Part shown: piece by piece, positions 1 through 5,118 of the stretch
Layout: each line of letters starts with the position of its first letter
Numbering within the stretch: position 1 is the first letter of the stretch
Assembly (NCBI GenBank): GCA_020446285.1
Contig: JAGREZ010000175.1
Span: forward strand, 1-5,118
Direction: 5' to 3'
Origin: Geminicoccaceae bacterium
GTDB lineage: Bacteria; Pseudomonadota; Alphaproteobacteria; Geminicoccales; Geminicoccaceae
Length of the DNA stretch: 5,118 bases
Program-made: the position numbers and the translations under genes
The notes under the pieces: generated by a model
Told to the model about the DNA's origin: nothing
What the model saw: the letters and a program-made list of their open reading frames with translations, nothing else
Databases searched by the model: none

Positions 1-819
1 TTCATCACGGCCATCCTGCCGCTGCCCGAGGATGAGGAGAGCTGGGGCGATCTCTCCGCCTTCTTCGCCACCGCCGGCGGCAAGGTGCGGCGCAACGCGC
101 TCTCCGATTTCACCCGTGTGCCGGTCAACGGCAAGATCGCCATGGGTCTCGACGAGAACGACCGGCTCATCGCCGTCGATGTCTGCGACGACAGCCACGA
201 CGTGCTGCTCGCCATGGCCGGCGGCAAGGCCATCCGCTTTCCCGTCGCCAGTGTGCGCGTGTTCAAGTCGCGCAGCTCCGAGGGCGTGCGTGGCGTCGAT
301 CTCGGCAGGGATGACGAGGTCATCTCCATGTCCATCATCGACCATGTCGAGGCATCCAGCGAGGAACGCGACGATTACTGCCGCGTGTCCGGTGCGATGC
401 GACGCGGCGACGACGAGGTTCCGGCGCTGCAGGCCATCGACCAGGCCCGTTTCGAGGAGATGCGCGCCGCCGAGCAGATCCTGCTCACCATCACCGTCAA
501 CGGTTTCGGCAAGCGCAGTTCGGCATTCGAATACCGCGTCACCAATCGCGGCGGTCAGGGCATCATCAATATCGAGACCTCCGAACGCAACGGCCGCGTC
601 GCCGCCACCTTCCCGGTGGCCGATACCGATCAGCTCATGCTGACGACCGACAAGGGCAAGATGATCCGGATTCCGGTCGACGGCATCCGCGTCGCCGGCC
701 GCAACACCCAGGGTGTAAAGCTGTTCCATACCGAAACGGGCGAACAGATCGTTTCCGCCGCGCGATTGAGCGAAACGGATGACGACGAGGATGGAATCGA
801 CGAGGACGGCGAGGAGTGA
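1..819 (+). CDS. gyrA: DNA gyrase subunit A, C-terminal domain (5' end missing)
   Basis: The reading frame is open from base 1 to a TGA at 817-819, giving 272 residues of a protein that normally has about 900. The part seen is the C-terminal DNA-wrapping beta-pinwheel; the catalytic tyrosine domain and the GyrA box lie upstream of the window. Repeated blade motifs are visible: GGKVRRN near residues 27-33, GGKAIRFPV near 75-83, GVRGVDLG near 95-102, RGGQGI near 184-189, and KGKMIRIPVDGIRVAGR followed by TQGVKLF near 218-241. The protein ends in a short acidic tail (DDDEDGIDEDGEE), as is common in GyrA. Gyrase GyrA2GyrB2 introduces negative supercoils using ATP, and this domain wraps the DNA segment that is passed. 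A linker rich in charged residues (about 115-155) separates two groups of blades, as in other alphaproteobacterial GyrA. The next gene starts about 170 bases later, so it may be transcribed separately. No truncation or frameshift is seen inside the window. Confidence 0.96.
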   Translation, partial: FITAILPLPEDEESWGDLSAFFATAGGKVRRNALSDFTRVPVNGKIAMGLDENDRLIAVDVCDDSHDVLLAMAGGKAIRFPVASVRVFKSRSSEGVRGVDLGRDDEVISMSIIDHVEASSEERDDYCRVSGAMRRGDDEVPALQAIDQARFEEMRAAEQILLTITVNGFGKRSSAFEYRVTNRGGQGIINIETSERNGRVAATFPVADTDQLMLTTDKGKMIRIPVDGIRVAGRNTQGVKLFHTETGEQIVSAARLSETDDDEDGIDEDGEE

Positions 820-989
820 CCGCGTCGTGACGAATGGCAGGAAGGGCGGGTCGCCCGTGGCATGAACCTGCCTTGCGGACATGGTCCGGACATGACCGTG
901 GACGCGCGACGACAGGAAAGCGAAGTCCGGTTGCCGGAGCCGGTTTCCCGTCGGTGATGTACGCCAGAGGAAAGCGCCCCGTCTTGACG

Positions 990-2231
990 ATGATGCGTTC
1001 AGAACAGACCCGTATCGGCATCCTGGTCGAGGATCTCAGGGGTGGCGGCGTCCAGCGGATGCTGATGCTGATCGCGTCGGGGCTCGCCGAACGCGGGCAC
1101 GACGTGTCGCTCATCAGCCTTTCCGGCGATGGCGAGCTGGCCGCCGACATGGCGCCGGGGGTCCGGCTGGTGGTGCTGGAACCCGCCAATCCGCTGGCTG
1201 CCCGCCTCCGCGCCCTGCGCAATCCCGCCTTTCGCAAGCGCGACCTGCTCGCCTATCTCGCCCTGCATGCCAATTCGCGCAGTCTCGACTGGCTGCCTTC
1301 GCTCATCGGCCATATCGACCGTGACCGGCCCGATGCGCTCTTCGCGGCGACCCAGCATCTCAACATGACCGCAAGCCTCGCGGTGACCGCCGCCCGGCAC
1401 CGCCCGCGCCTGCTCTTGAGCATCCGCTCGCATTTCACCAACGGCAAGTCACGGCGCGACCGCGAGAGCCGCTTCTGCGGGCCGTTCTACAGGCGCTGCT
1501 ACGGCATGGCCGATGCCATCACCGCCGTCTCCCGCGGTGTCATGGAAAACATGGCCGAAGCGCTCGGTCTCGATCCGGCGGCGATCACGGTCGTCCACAG
1601 CCCGACGCTCACCGCCGATTTCGAGAATCGCGCGAACGAGCCGGTCCGCCATCGCTGGTTCGGGAATCGCGATGCGCCGGTGATGGTCGCCGTCGGGCGC
1701 CCGTCCTTCCAGAAGGATTTCGGCACGCTGGTCGATGCTTTCCTGATCGCCCGAAGACAGCGACCGCTGAAGCTGATGATCATCGGTGCCACCGACAATA
1801 CCCGCAAGCGGCGCGATATCGTCGAGGAGCTGCAGGGGCGTGTTCGTGCGGCCGGCGCGGAGGCGGATTTCGATCTGCCGGGCTGGTGCGCCAACCCGCT
1901 TCCCTATATCAGGAACGCCGACCTCCTGGCGCTGTCGTCGCGTTTCGAGGGTCTGCCGAATGTCCTCATCGAGGCACTGGCGTGCGGCACACCGGCAGTC
2001 TCCACCGATTGCCCGAGCGGACCGCGGGAGATCCTGGACGATGGCCGCTACGGCCGGCTTGTACCCGTCGGCGATGCACAGGCGTTCGCCGGGGCGATCC
2101 TTGCAACGCTCGAAACGCCCGTCGACGGCGAGACCCTGCGCCAACGCGCCGGCTTGTACAATCGCAAGGCATCCATTGATATCTATGAACGCCTGCTGAG
2201 CGGGCGGATTCAGGAACATGCGGCCGTGTGA
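990..2231 (+). CDS. GT4-family (GT-B fold) glycosyltransferase
   Basis: This is a 413-residue cytosolic or membrane-associated glycosyltransferase that would move a sugar from an activated nucleotide sugar to a glycan or lipid-linked acceptor. The N-terminal Rossmann half opens with the glycine-rich loop DLRGGGVQRMLM (residues 15-26). The C-terminal half has VGRPSFQKDF (235-244) and the GT4 E-x7-E donor-site motif in FEGLPNVLIEAL (E320 and E328), followed by CPSGPREIL (341-349). There is no signal peptide or membrane segment. The frame is open back to an ATG at 834, but residues encoded from 834 to 989 look non-coding: they are unlike the family, and third-position GC drops to about 60%. The ATG at 990 places the glycine-rich loop at the usual distance from the N terminus. 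A TTG at 984 with AGAGGAAA at 966-973 upstream is an alternative start. The partner gene downstream is an FkbM methyltransferase, which suggests a joint role in an exopolysaccharide, capsule or LPS side chain. Sugar and acceptor cannot be told from sequence. Confidence 0.93.
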   Translation: MMRSEQTRIGILVEDLRGGGVQRMLMLIASGLAERGHDVSLISLSGDGELAADMAPGVRLVVLEPANPLAARLRALRNPAFRKRDLLAYLALHANSRSLDWLPSLIGHIDRDRPDALFAATQHLNMTASLAVTAARHRPRLLLSIRSHFTNGKSRRDRESRFCGPFYRRCYGMADAITAVSRGVMENMAEALGLDPAAITVVHSPTLTADFENRANEPVRHRWFGNRDAPVMVAVGRPSFQKDFGTLVDAFLIARRQRPLKLMIIGATDNTRKRRDIVEELQGRVRAAGAEADFDLPGWCANPLPYIRNADLLALSSRFEGLPNVLIEALACGTPAVSTDCPSGPREILDDGRYGRLVPVGDAQAFAGAILATLETPVDGETLRQRAGLYNRKASIDIYERLLSGRIQEHAAV

Positions 2232-2305
2232 TCCGGGGAATGACATCGGTTCCCCGAACCCGTCGCCGCGCAAATGATGTGGAACGAAGGCAGGTAATCG
2301 AGGCC

Positions 2306-3136
2306 ATGGCCATTTCCCGCGACATCAAAAGACACGAGATCTTTCACAGGGCGAAGATCCTCAAGCACAATCTCTACCGCTGCCCGAGGGATTCCCGTCT
2401 GCACCGGCTGCGCGTGCAAAAGCATGACGGCTACTGGCAGGTCAGCGACAGGTCCGACACCATCGCCATTGCCGTCCTCGCCCGCTGGAAACGCTACCGC
2501 AAGAAGGGCATCGCCGGTTTCTGCGCCGAGCTTGCGGGTGATTATGGCGAGAATGCGCATTTCACGATCGAACCGTCGATGCTCGTCATCGATATCGGCG
2601 CCAATATCGGCGAATTTTCACTCCATTGCCTCAAGCGCGGCGCGCGGGTGGTCGCGATCGAAGCCGATCGCCGTGTTTATTCCGTGCTCGAACGGAACCT
2701 TCAGGGCCATGAGAATGCCAGCACGCACAATCTGGCGATCGCCGCCGAGAACGGGACGATGACCTTCTATTCGAGCATTCAGGGCGCCGACAGTTCCCTC
2801 GTCCGGCCGGATGTCGTCGATGAGGACTATCAGATCCGCGCGGCCACGCTTTCCACACTGCTCGACGAACTCGGACTGGATCGCGTCGATCTGCTCAAGT
2901 GTGATGCCGAAGGTGCGGAACCCGAGGTCATTCGCGGTGCGCTCGGCGCCATTCGCAGGATCCACCGGATTGCCATCGACTGCGGTGCGGAACGAGGCGG
3001 CGAGGCGACCGACGCGGTGGTCACATCCATGCTCGAGGAAGCCGGTTTCGACGTCCGGATCGGCGATGCCCATCCGAAAAAGCGCGTCGTCTGGGCAACC
3101 AACCGCGATTTCCAACCGGGCACCACCGAAGGCTGA
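2306..3136 (+). CDS. FkbM-family SAM-dependent methyltransferase
   Basis: The 276-residue product has a Rossmann methyltransferase core. The SAM-binding motif I is VIDIGANIGEF (residues 94-104), the acidic end of beta-2 is VVAIEAD (115-121), and the FkbM signature is DLLKCDAEGAE (195-205). FkbM enzymes are typically O-methyltransferases; many sit in polysaccharide loci and methylate sugar hydroxyls, and others act in natural-product pathways. The N-terminal 90 residues are basic and not part of the core fold. Start choice: the frame is open from a GTG at 2228 that overlaps the preceding stop codon, with AGGA at 2212-2215, which would give 302 residues and translational coupling. I prefer ATG 2306 because codons from 2228 to 2305 have only about 58% GC at third positions, much lower than the body of the gene, and the peptide there looks unstructured. 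Either way it follows the glycosyltransferase closely on the same strand, so a two-gene operon is likely. The substrate is unknown; methylation of the glycan made with its neighbour is inference. Confidence 0.92.
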   Translation: MAISRDIKRHEIFHRAKILKHNLYRCPRDSRLHRLRVQKHDGYWQVSDRSDTIAIAVLARWKRYRKKGIAGFCAELAGDYGENAHFTIEPSMLVIDIGANIGEFSLHCLKRGARVVAIEADRRVYSVLERNLQGHENASTHNLAIAAENGTMTFYSSIQGADSSLVRPDVVDEDYQIRAATLSTLLDELGLDRVDLLKCDAEGAEPEVIRGALGAIRRIHRIAIDCGAERGGEATDAVVTSMLEEAGFDVRIGDAHPKKRVVWATNRDFQPGTTEG

Positions 3137-3227
3137 GGAACCTCCGGCGTAACCCGTTCTCAACACGTTGTTAAGCCGGATGCTCTATGAAAGGGGGCTC
3201 GATCCATGCGAGCGCAGCTTGCCGAAC

Positions 3228-3233
3228 GGAGAG
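3228..3233 (+). promoter_or_regulatory. Ribosome binding site of the zinc-ribbon membrane protein
   Basis: GGAGAG lies four bases before the ATG at 3238. It decides the start: the upstream in-frame ATG at 3187 has no comparable purine run and would only add 17 unremarkable residues. Confidence 0.7.
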
Positions 3234-3237
3234 AGCG

Positions 3238-3660
3238 ATGCCCCATGCAGGTCAGGGCTCCGGGCCCGTACCGGCGTTCAATATCGATGCGCGCGCCATC
3301 CAGAGCTTCCTCTTGCAGGCTTCGGGCGCGAGGGAGCGGGCCTGCGACTATTGCGGCTCGACCATACCGGTCGGCGAGCGCGCCTGTCAGGGATGTGGCG
3401 CCGCCGTCTCGACCATGGCACCGCAGGAACACGGAAACGGATCCGGCGACAGGAACCAGTGGATCGTCCCGCTGCTTCTATGCTTCTTCTTTCCGCCGGC
3501 CATGCTGATCGTGCTGCCGGTCATGTTCTGGCGATGGCTGCGGCGGGAAAAGCGCAACTGGATCGTCCCGTTGCTCGCCTGCTTCCTTTTCCCGCCGGCC
3601 GTGCTGCTCGTCGTGCCCGCCTTTCTCTGGCCATCGGCCGGCAGACGCAAGGCGAACTGA
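3238..3660 (+). CDS. Small zinc-ribbon protein with duplicated C-terminal membrane hairpin
   Basis: I do not recognise a named family for this 140-residue protein. After a polar N terminus it has a compact four-cysteine zinc ribbon, C-x2-C-x10-C-x2-C (C36, C39, C50, C53; CDYCG and CQGCG knuckles), then a polar Gly/Asn-rich linker, then two strongly hydrophobic stretches. The first runs from W75 to about W98 and the second from W108 to about W131. Both begin with WIVPLL and contain a central PPA. They are separated by a basic loop (RWLRREKRN), and the C terminus is basic (GRRKAN), so positive-inside logic suggests that the loop or tail faces the cytoplasm. A membrane-anchored zinc ribbon of this size could serve in protein-protein contact or sensing, but nothing shows a specific role. 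The gene is 101 bases downstream of the methyltransferase, convergent with the lipoprotein gene, and ends 58 bases before a palindromic repeat. Start chosen from the GGAGAG site; ATG 3187 (157 residues) is the alternative. Confidence is high that it is a gene and low on function. Confidence 0.85.
   Translation: MPHAGQGSGPVPAFNIDARAIQSFLLQASGARERACDYCGSTIPVGERACQGCGAAVSTMAPQEHGNGSGDRNQWIVPLLLCFFFPPAMLIVLPVMFWRWLRREKRNWIVPLLACFLFPPAVLLVVPAFLWPSAGRRKAN
3460..3657 (+). repeat. In-gene tandem duplication, two 99-bp (33-codon) units
   Basis: Unit 1 is 3460-3558 and unit 2 is 3559-3657, directly abutting and ending at the stop codon. By hand alignment 19 of 33 residues are identical, concentrated in the first 24 positions (WIVPLL, C, F, FPPA, L, V, P, W). 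The DNA is also similar, with TGGATCGTCCCG opening both units. Each unit encodes one hydrophobic segment plus a basic tail, so this is a duplication of a membrane module inside a coding sequence. Confidence 0.85.
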
Positions 3661-3718
3661 CCCGATGGCAGCCACCCCGGCGCGGGACGGTCATCACCGG
3701 ATCATGCCGCAACGTGGC

Positions 3719-3758
3719 TAGAGCGTTTCCCGATCAGGTGAAATCAGGAAACGCTCTA
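3719..3758. repeat. Hairpin 1 of the compound element
   Basis: TAGAGCGTTTCC (3719-3730) pairs perfectly over 12 bp with GGAAACGCTCTA (3747-3758). The 16-base loop can add a short GAT/ATC pairing (3732-3734 with 3743-3745). Confidence 0.9.
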
Positions 3759-3773
3759 TCTCGTTGTTTCGCC

Positions 3774-3817
3774 GCGTTTCCTGATCGTTCAGGTGGTTCC
3801 ACCTGAACGGGAAATGC
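3774..3817. repeat. Hairpin 2 of the compound element
   Basis: The inner stem CGTTCAGGTG (3786-3795) pairs perfectly with CACCTGAACG (3800-3809) around a GTTC loop. An outer stem, GCGTTTCC (3774-3781) with GGAAATGC (3810-3817), adds eight pairs including one G-U, leaving TGAT (3782-3785) bulged. Together this is about 18 paired positions. Confidence 0.88.
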
Positions 3818-3818
3818 T

Positions 3819-4415
3819 CTAGTCACCCGGTACGAGTTCCACGGCGATGCCTTCGGCGAAGGCAATCTCGACCTTGTCGCCCCTGACCAGCGAACGGGCC
3901 AGTTCCTGCATCTCCGGCTCGAAGAGACGAACCGTCCGGACGAAGCCGTCGGCGCTGCGAAAGACCACATTCTGCGCCTTTTCATCATAGGAGACGAATT
4001 CGACGATTTCCTCGATCGTCATTCCGGCCACGGCGGCCGGCTTGCGCTCGTCGGCGGGCTTCGCCAGGATCGTGCCCGTGACCTGGGCAAGCTCCGCCGT
4101 CGACGGGCGAAGGGCGGCCGCCACCGCCCGCTGGTAGACGACCTGGACGACATCGCCCACCTCGATGCGATCGAAGTTCCGCACCTCGGGTCCACAGGCG
4201 ATGGTGACGGTCTCGCCGCTTTCGGTCAAAAGCTGCACGAGCCGTGAAGCGGGCTCGATCGCCTGAACGGTCGCCGTCGCCGATTCCTCCGTGCGCGACA
4301 CGGCCTCCGTCACCTCATGGGCAATCGGCGGCGAATAGGTCTCTGCGCCGCTGCAGGCGGCAAGGAACAGGCACGGCGCGATCAGGGCGGCATGGATCGG
4401 TCCCGAGCGGGTCAT
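3819..4415 (-). CDS. Predicted lipoprotein with two related beta-rich modules, unknown function
   Basis: The 198-residue product starts with a lipoprotein signal peptide: short basic N terminus (MTR), hydrophobic core, and lipobox LAAC with the lipidated cysteine at residue 21. Ser follows at +2 rather than Asp, which favours outer-membrane sorting if the usual Lol rule applies. After a Glu/Ser/Thr-rich linker come two modules of about 55 residues, roughly 48-101 and 139-194. Each has alternating hydrophobic strands, a Pro-Glu pair (GPEV near 75-78; EPEM near 166-169), a Gly-Asp turn (VGDVV near 86-90; VRGDKVEI near 177-184) and ends in Ala/Val-Leu. The pattern resembles small beta-barrel domains that measure or bind ligands (OB-like or DUF5666-like), but this is only a visual impression. 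Start: ATG 4415 is preceded by GGAGGAGA at eight bases; the ATG at 4445 would put a charged stretch before the signal peptide. The gene is downstream of rtcR on the same strand, 183 bases away. Its TAG stop lies within the repeat element, so the true C terminus may have been set by repeat insertion. Confidence 0.85.
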   Translation of the reverse strand: MTRSGPIHAALIAPCLFLAACSGAETYSPPIAHEVTEAVSRTEESATATVQAIEPASRLVQLLTESGETVTIACGPEVRNFDRIEVGDVVQVVYQRAVAAALRPSTAELAQVTGTILAKPADERKPAAVAGMTIEEIVEFVSYDEKAQNVVFRSADGFVRTVRLFEPEMQELARSLVRGDKVEIAFAEGIAVELVPGD

Positions 4416-4598
4416 GGCGTGTGTCTCCTCCATTCGTTTCGACAAGATTTCAATGTGAATGATCGTCGCCTGCCATCGCGAAACGACCTGCCCGGCAAAG
4501 GCTTCGCAAGGCTATCAACGCTACCCGCGAGGAGCAAACGAATTGGCACCCCTGCGGGGAACCGCACCACCATCGCCAGCCCCGTTCGAGGAAGGTCC
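4416..4598. other. Non-coding gap between rtcR and the lipoprotein gene
   Basis: This 183-base stretch must hold the lipoprotein promoter if that gene is not read through from rtcR. I see the ribosome site at 4424-4431, a small hairpin (CCCC-TGC-GGGG, 4549-4559) without a following U-run, and a weak sigma-54-like TGGC...TGC match on the minus strand at 4564-4578. I see no convincing sigma-70 promoter, no terminator and no RNA gene. A plus-strand open frame crossing this gap is the antisense shadow of rtcR. Confidence 0.6.
4424..4431 (-). promoter_or_regulatory. Strong ribosome binding site of the lipoprotein gene
   Basis: On the minus strand GGAGGAGA lies eight bases before the ATG at 4415. 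It is a near-perfect Shine-Dalgarno sequence and fixes the start at the residue just before the signal peptide. Confidence 0.85.
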
Positions 4599-5118
4599 TC
4601 AGCGCGTGTCTGCGGCGGTGATCCGGTCGAAGGTCAGTTCGAAGCGCGCCAGATATTTGCGCAGCCGGTCGGCGTCATTGGGGGTCGAGCGGCGGGTGCG
4701 GGATACGGCGAACAGCTGGCGGCCGGCTTCCGAGAGAGAGCGGCTGTCGCGGCAGGTGGCGACGACATGGGCGAGCTGTACCCGGTCGAAGGGATCCAGA
4801 CCGGAGATGGCCTTTTCATCCAGTACCGTTTCGAGGCCATCTCCGGTCGAACGACCGGCGGACCACAGATGCCGCATCCGGGCGATTTCCGTCTCGACAT
4901 GTTCGACCCCGATCCGGCCCTGCGGCGCGAACGTCGCCATGCGGGTCACGCTGGCGGCGAGATCGCGAAAGTTTCCGGACCAGACGGCAGGCGGCGAGAC
5001 GGCGAAAGCGAGATAGCGCTCGCGGGCTTCCCTGTTGAAGGTGATCCTTTGTCCCTCGCGCTCGGCGTGACGTTCGAGTTCGTAGTCGAGGTTCGGCTCG
5101 ATATCCTCCCGACGCCCG
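4599..5118 (-). CDS. rtcR: RtcR, sigma-54-dependent activator of RNA repair genes, C-terminal third (5' end missing)
   Basis: The minus-strand frame is open from the window edge to a TGA at 4599-4601, giving 172 residues of a protein normally near 530. RtcR is a bacterial enhancer-binding protein: an N-terminal CARF-like ligand-sensing domain, a central AAA+ ATPase that remodels sigma-54 RNA polymerase, and a C-terminal DNA-binding domain. It activates rtcBA, encoding the RNA ligase RtcB and the RNA 3'-phosphate cyclase RtcA. What is visible is the end of the AAA+ domain and the C terminus. DIEPNLDYELER and ITFNREARERYLAFA are followed by WSGNFRDLAASVTRMATFAP (4923-4982), which replaces the WPGNVRELEN sensor-II motif of other family members in the way typical of RtcR. 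The DNA-binding part runs about 4641-4799 with LDPFDRVQL, LSEAGRQLFAVSR and NDADRLRKYLARF, a strongly RtcR-like ending. The sensor domain and Walker motifs are outside the window. rtcBA are commonly divergent from rtcR and so would be expected to the right, which cannot be checked here. Confidence 0.93.
   Translation of the reverse strand, partial: GRREDIEPNLDYELERHAEREGQRITFNREARERYLAFAVSPPAVWSGNFRDLAASVTRMATFAPQGRIGVEHVETEIARMRHLWSAGRSTGDGLETVLDEKAISGLDPFDRVQLAHVVATCRDSRSLSEAGRQLFAVSRTRRSTPNDADRLRKYLARFELTFDRITAADTR

Larger units (their letters stand above)
3719..3821. repeat. Compound intergenic inverted-repeat element (Rhizobiales-type palindrome)
   Basis: The outer arms, 3719-3740 and 3800-3821, are inverted copies matching at 20 of 22 positions; they begin TAGAGCGTTTCCCG and, read on the other strand, TAGAGCATTTCCCG. 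Inside are two nested hairpins (listed separately) joined by a short spacer at 3759-3773. A direct repeat of GCGTTTCC plus GATC also links 3723-3735 and 3774-3786. Palindromes with TAGAGC-N-TTTCC arms are, as I recall, common between genes in Rhizobiales genomes; I cannot confirm copy number here. It sits between two convergent genes, so it may act as a bidirectional transcript end or 3' stabiliser (inference; no U-tract follows the stems). Its right end overlaps the final codon of the minus-strand gene. Confidence 0.88.

Noticed and set aside
32..643. Plus-strand open frame of 203 codons overlapping gyrA
   Set aside because: The Ser/Pro/Arg-rich product is a frame shadow of gyrA, whose pinwheel motifs are read in another frame.
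843..857. GC-rich short hairpin (CGGG-TCG-CCCG) after gyrA as a terminator
   Set aside because: The stem is four pairs with no U-tract; such stems are expected by chance at this GC content.
834..989. N-terminal extension of the glycosyltransferase from ATG 834
   Set aside because: Third-position GC is low, the peptide is unlike the family's N terminus, and the glycine-rich loop is correctly placed when starting at 990.
1449..2273. Long minus-strand open frame (274 codons) opposite the glycosyltransferase
   Set aside because: It is an antisense shadow typical of GC-rich genes; the plus-strand protein has clear GT4 motifs and the minus-strand product has none.
3158..3190. TTCTCA / TTGTTA and CTATGA as a promoter for the zinc-ribbon gene
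   Set aside because: None of the possible -35 and -10 pairs has a spacer near 17 bases; the match is too weak to call.
3719..3821. CRISPR array or attachment site
   Set aside because: The repeats are inverted and nested, without regularly spaced direct copies or spacers, and no integrase or cas gene is present.
4544..4556. TGGCACCCCTGCG on the plus strand, resembling a sigma-54 promoter near rtcR
   Set aside because: The spacing between GG and GC is three bases too short for a -24/-12 element, and it points into the 3' end of rtcR.
4549..4559. CCCC-TGC-GGGG hairpin as a terminator for rtcR
   Set aside because: The stem is only four base pairs and there is no U-run after it on the minus strand.
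4459..5016. Plus-strand open frame of 185 codons across the rtcR end
   Set aside because: The minus strand encodes recognisable RtcR in this interval; the plus-strand product shows no family signal.

Overview
The window is GC-rich, with strong G/C preference at codon third positions. It looks like chromosomal DNA of an alphaproteobacterium, most likely a Hyphomicrobiales (Rhizobiales) relative. The main reasons are the style of the GyrA C-terminal domain and an intergenic palindromic repeat with TAGAGC-N-TTTCC arms, a type I recall from rhizobial, Brucella-like and related genomes. Genus-level placement is not possible from sequence reading alone.

Layout, left to right. (1) 1-819, plus strand: the C-terminal part of gyrA, cut by the window's left edge. 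(2) 990-2231 and 2306-3136, plus strand: a GT4-type glycosyltransferase followed closely by an FkbM-family methyltransferase, probably a two-gene unit that builds and methylates a surface or secreted glycan. (3) 3238-3660, plus strand: a small membrane protein with a four-cysteine zinc ribbon followed by an exact-length tandem duplication of a 33-residue hydrophobic unit. (4) 3719-3821: a compound inverted-repeat element of about 100 bp between two convergent genes. It supplies the stop codon of the next gene. (5) 3819-4415, minus strand: a lipoprotein of unknown function with two similar beta-rich modules. (6) 4416-4598: a non-coding gap. (7) 4599-5118, minus strand: the C-terminal third of RtcR, the sigma-54-dependent activator of RNA-repair genes, cut by the right edge.

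The genes do not form one pathway. gyrA is core replication machinery, the GT/FkbM pair is accessory glycan metabolism, the zinc-ribbon protein and the lipoprotein are envelope proteins of unknown role, and rtcR belongs to the stress-linked RNA repair system. Its rtcBA targets, if present, would lie beyond the right edge. I found no CRISPR array, tRNA, rRNA, transposase, toxin-antitoxin pair or phage gene. The features most worth a second look are the compound repeat element, the duplicated membrane module behind a zinc ribbon, and the neighbourhood of rtcR outside the window.
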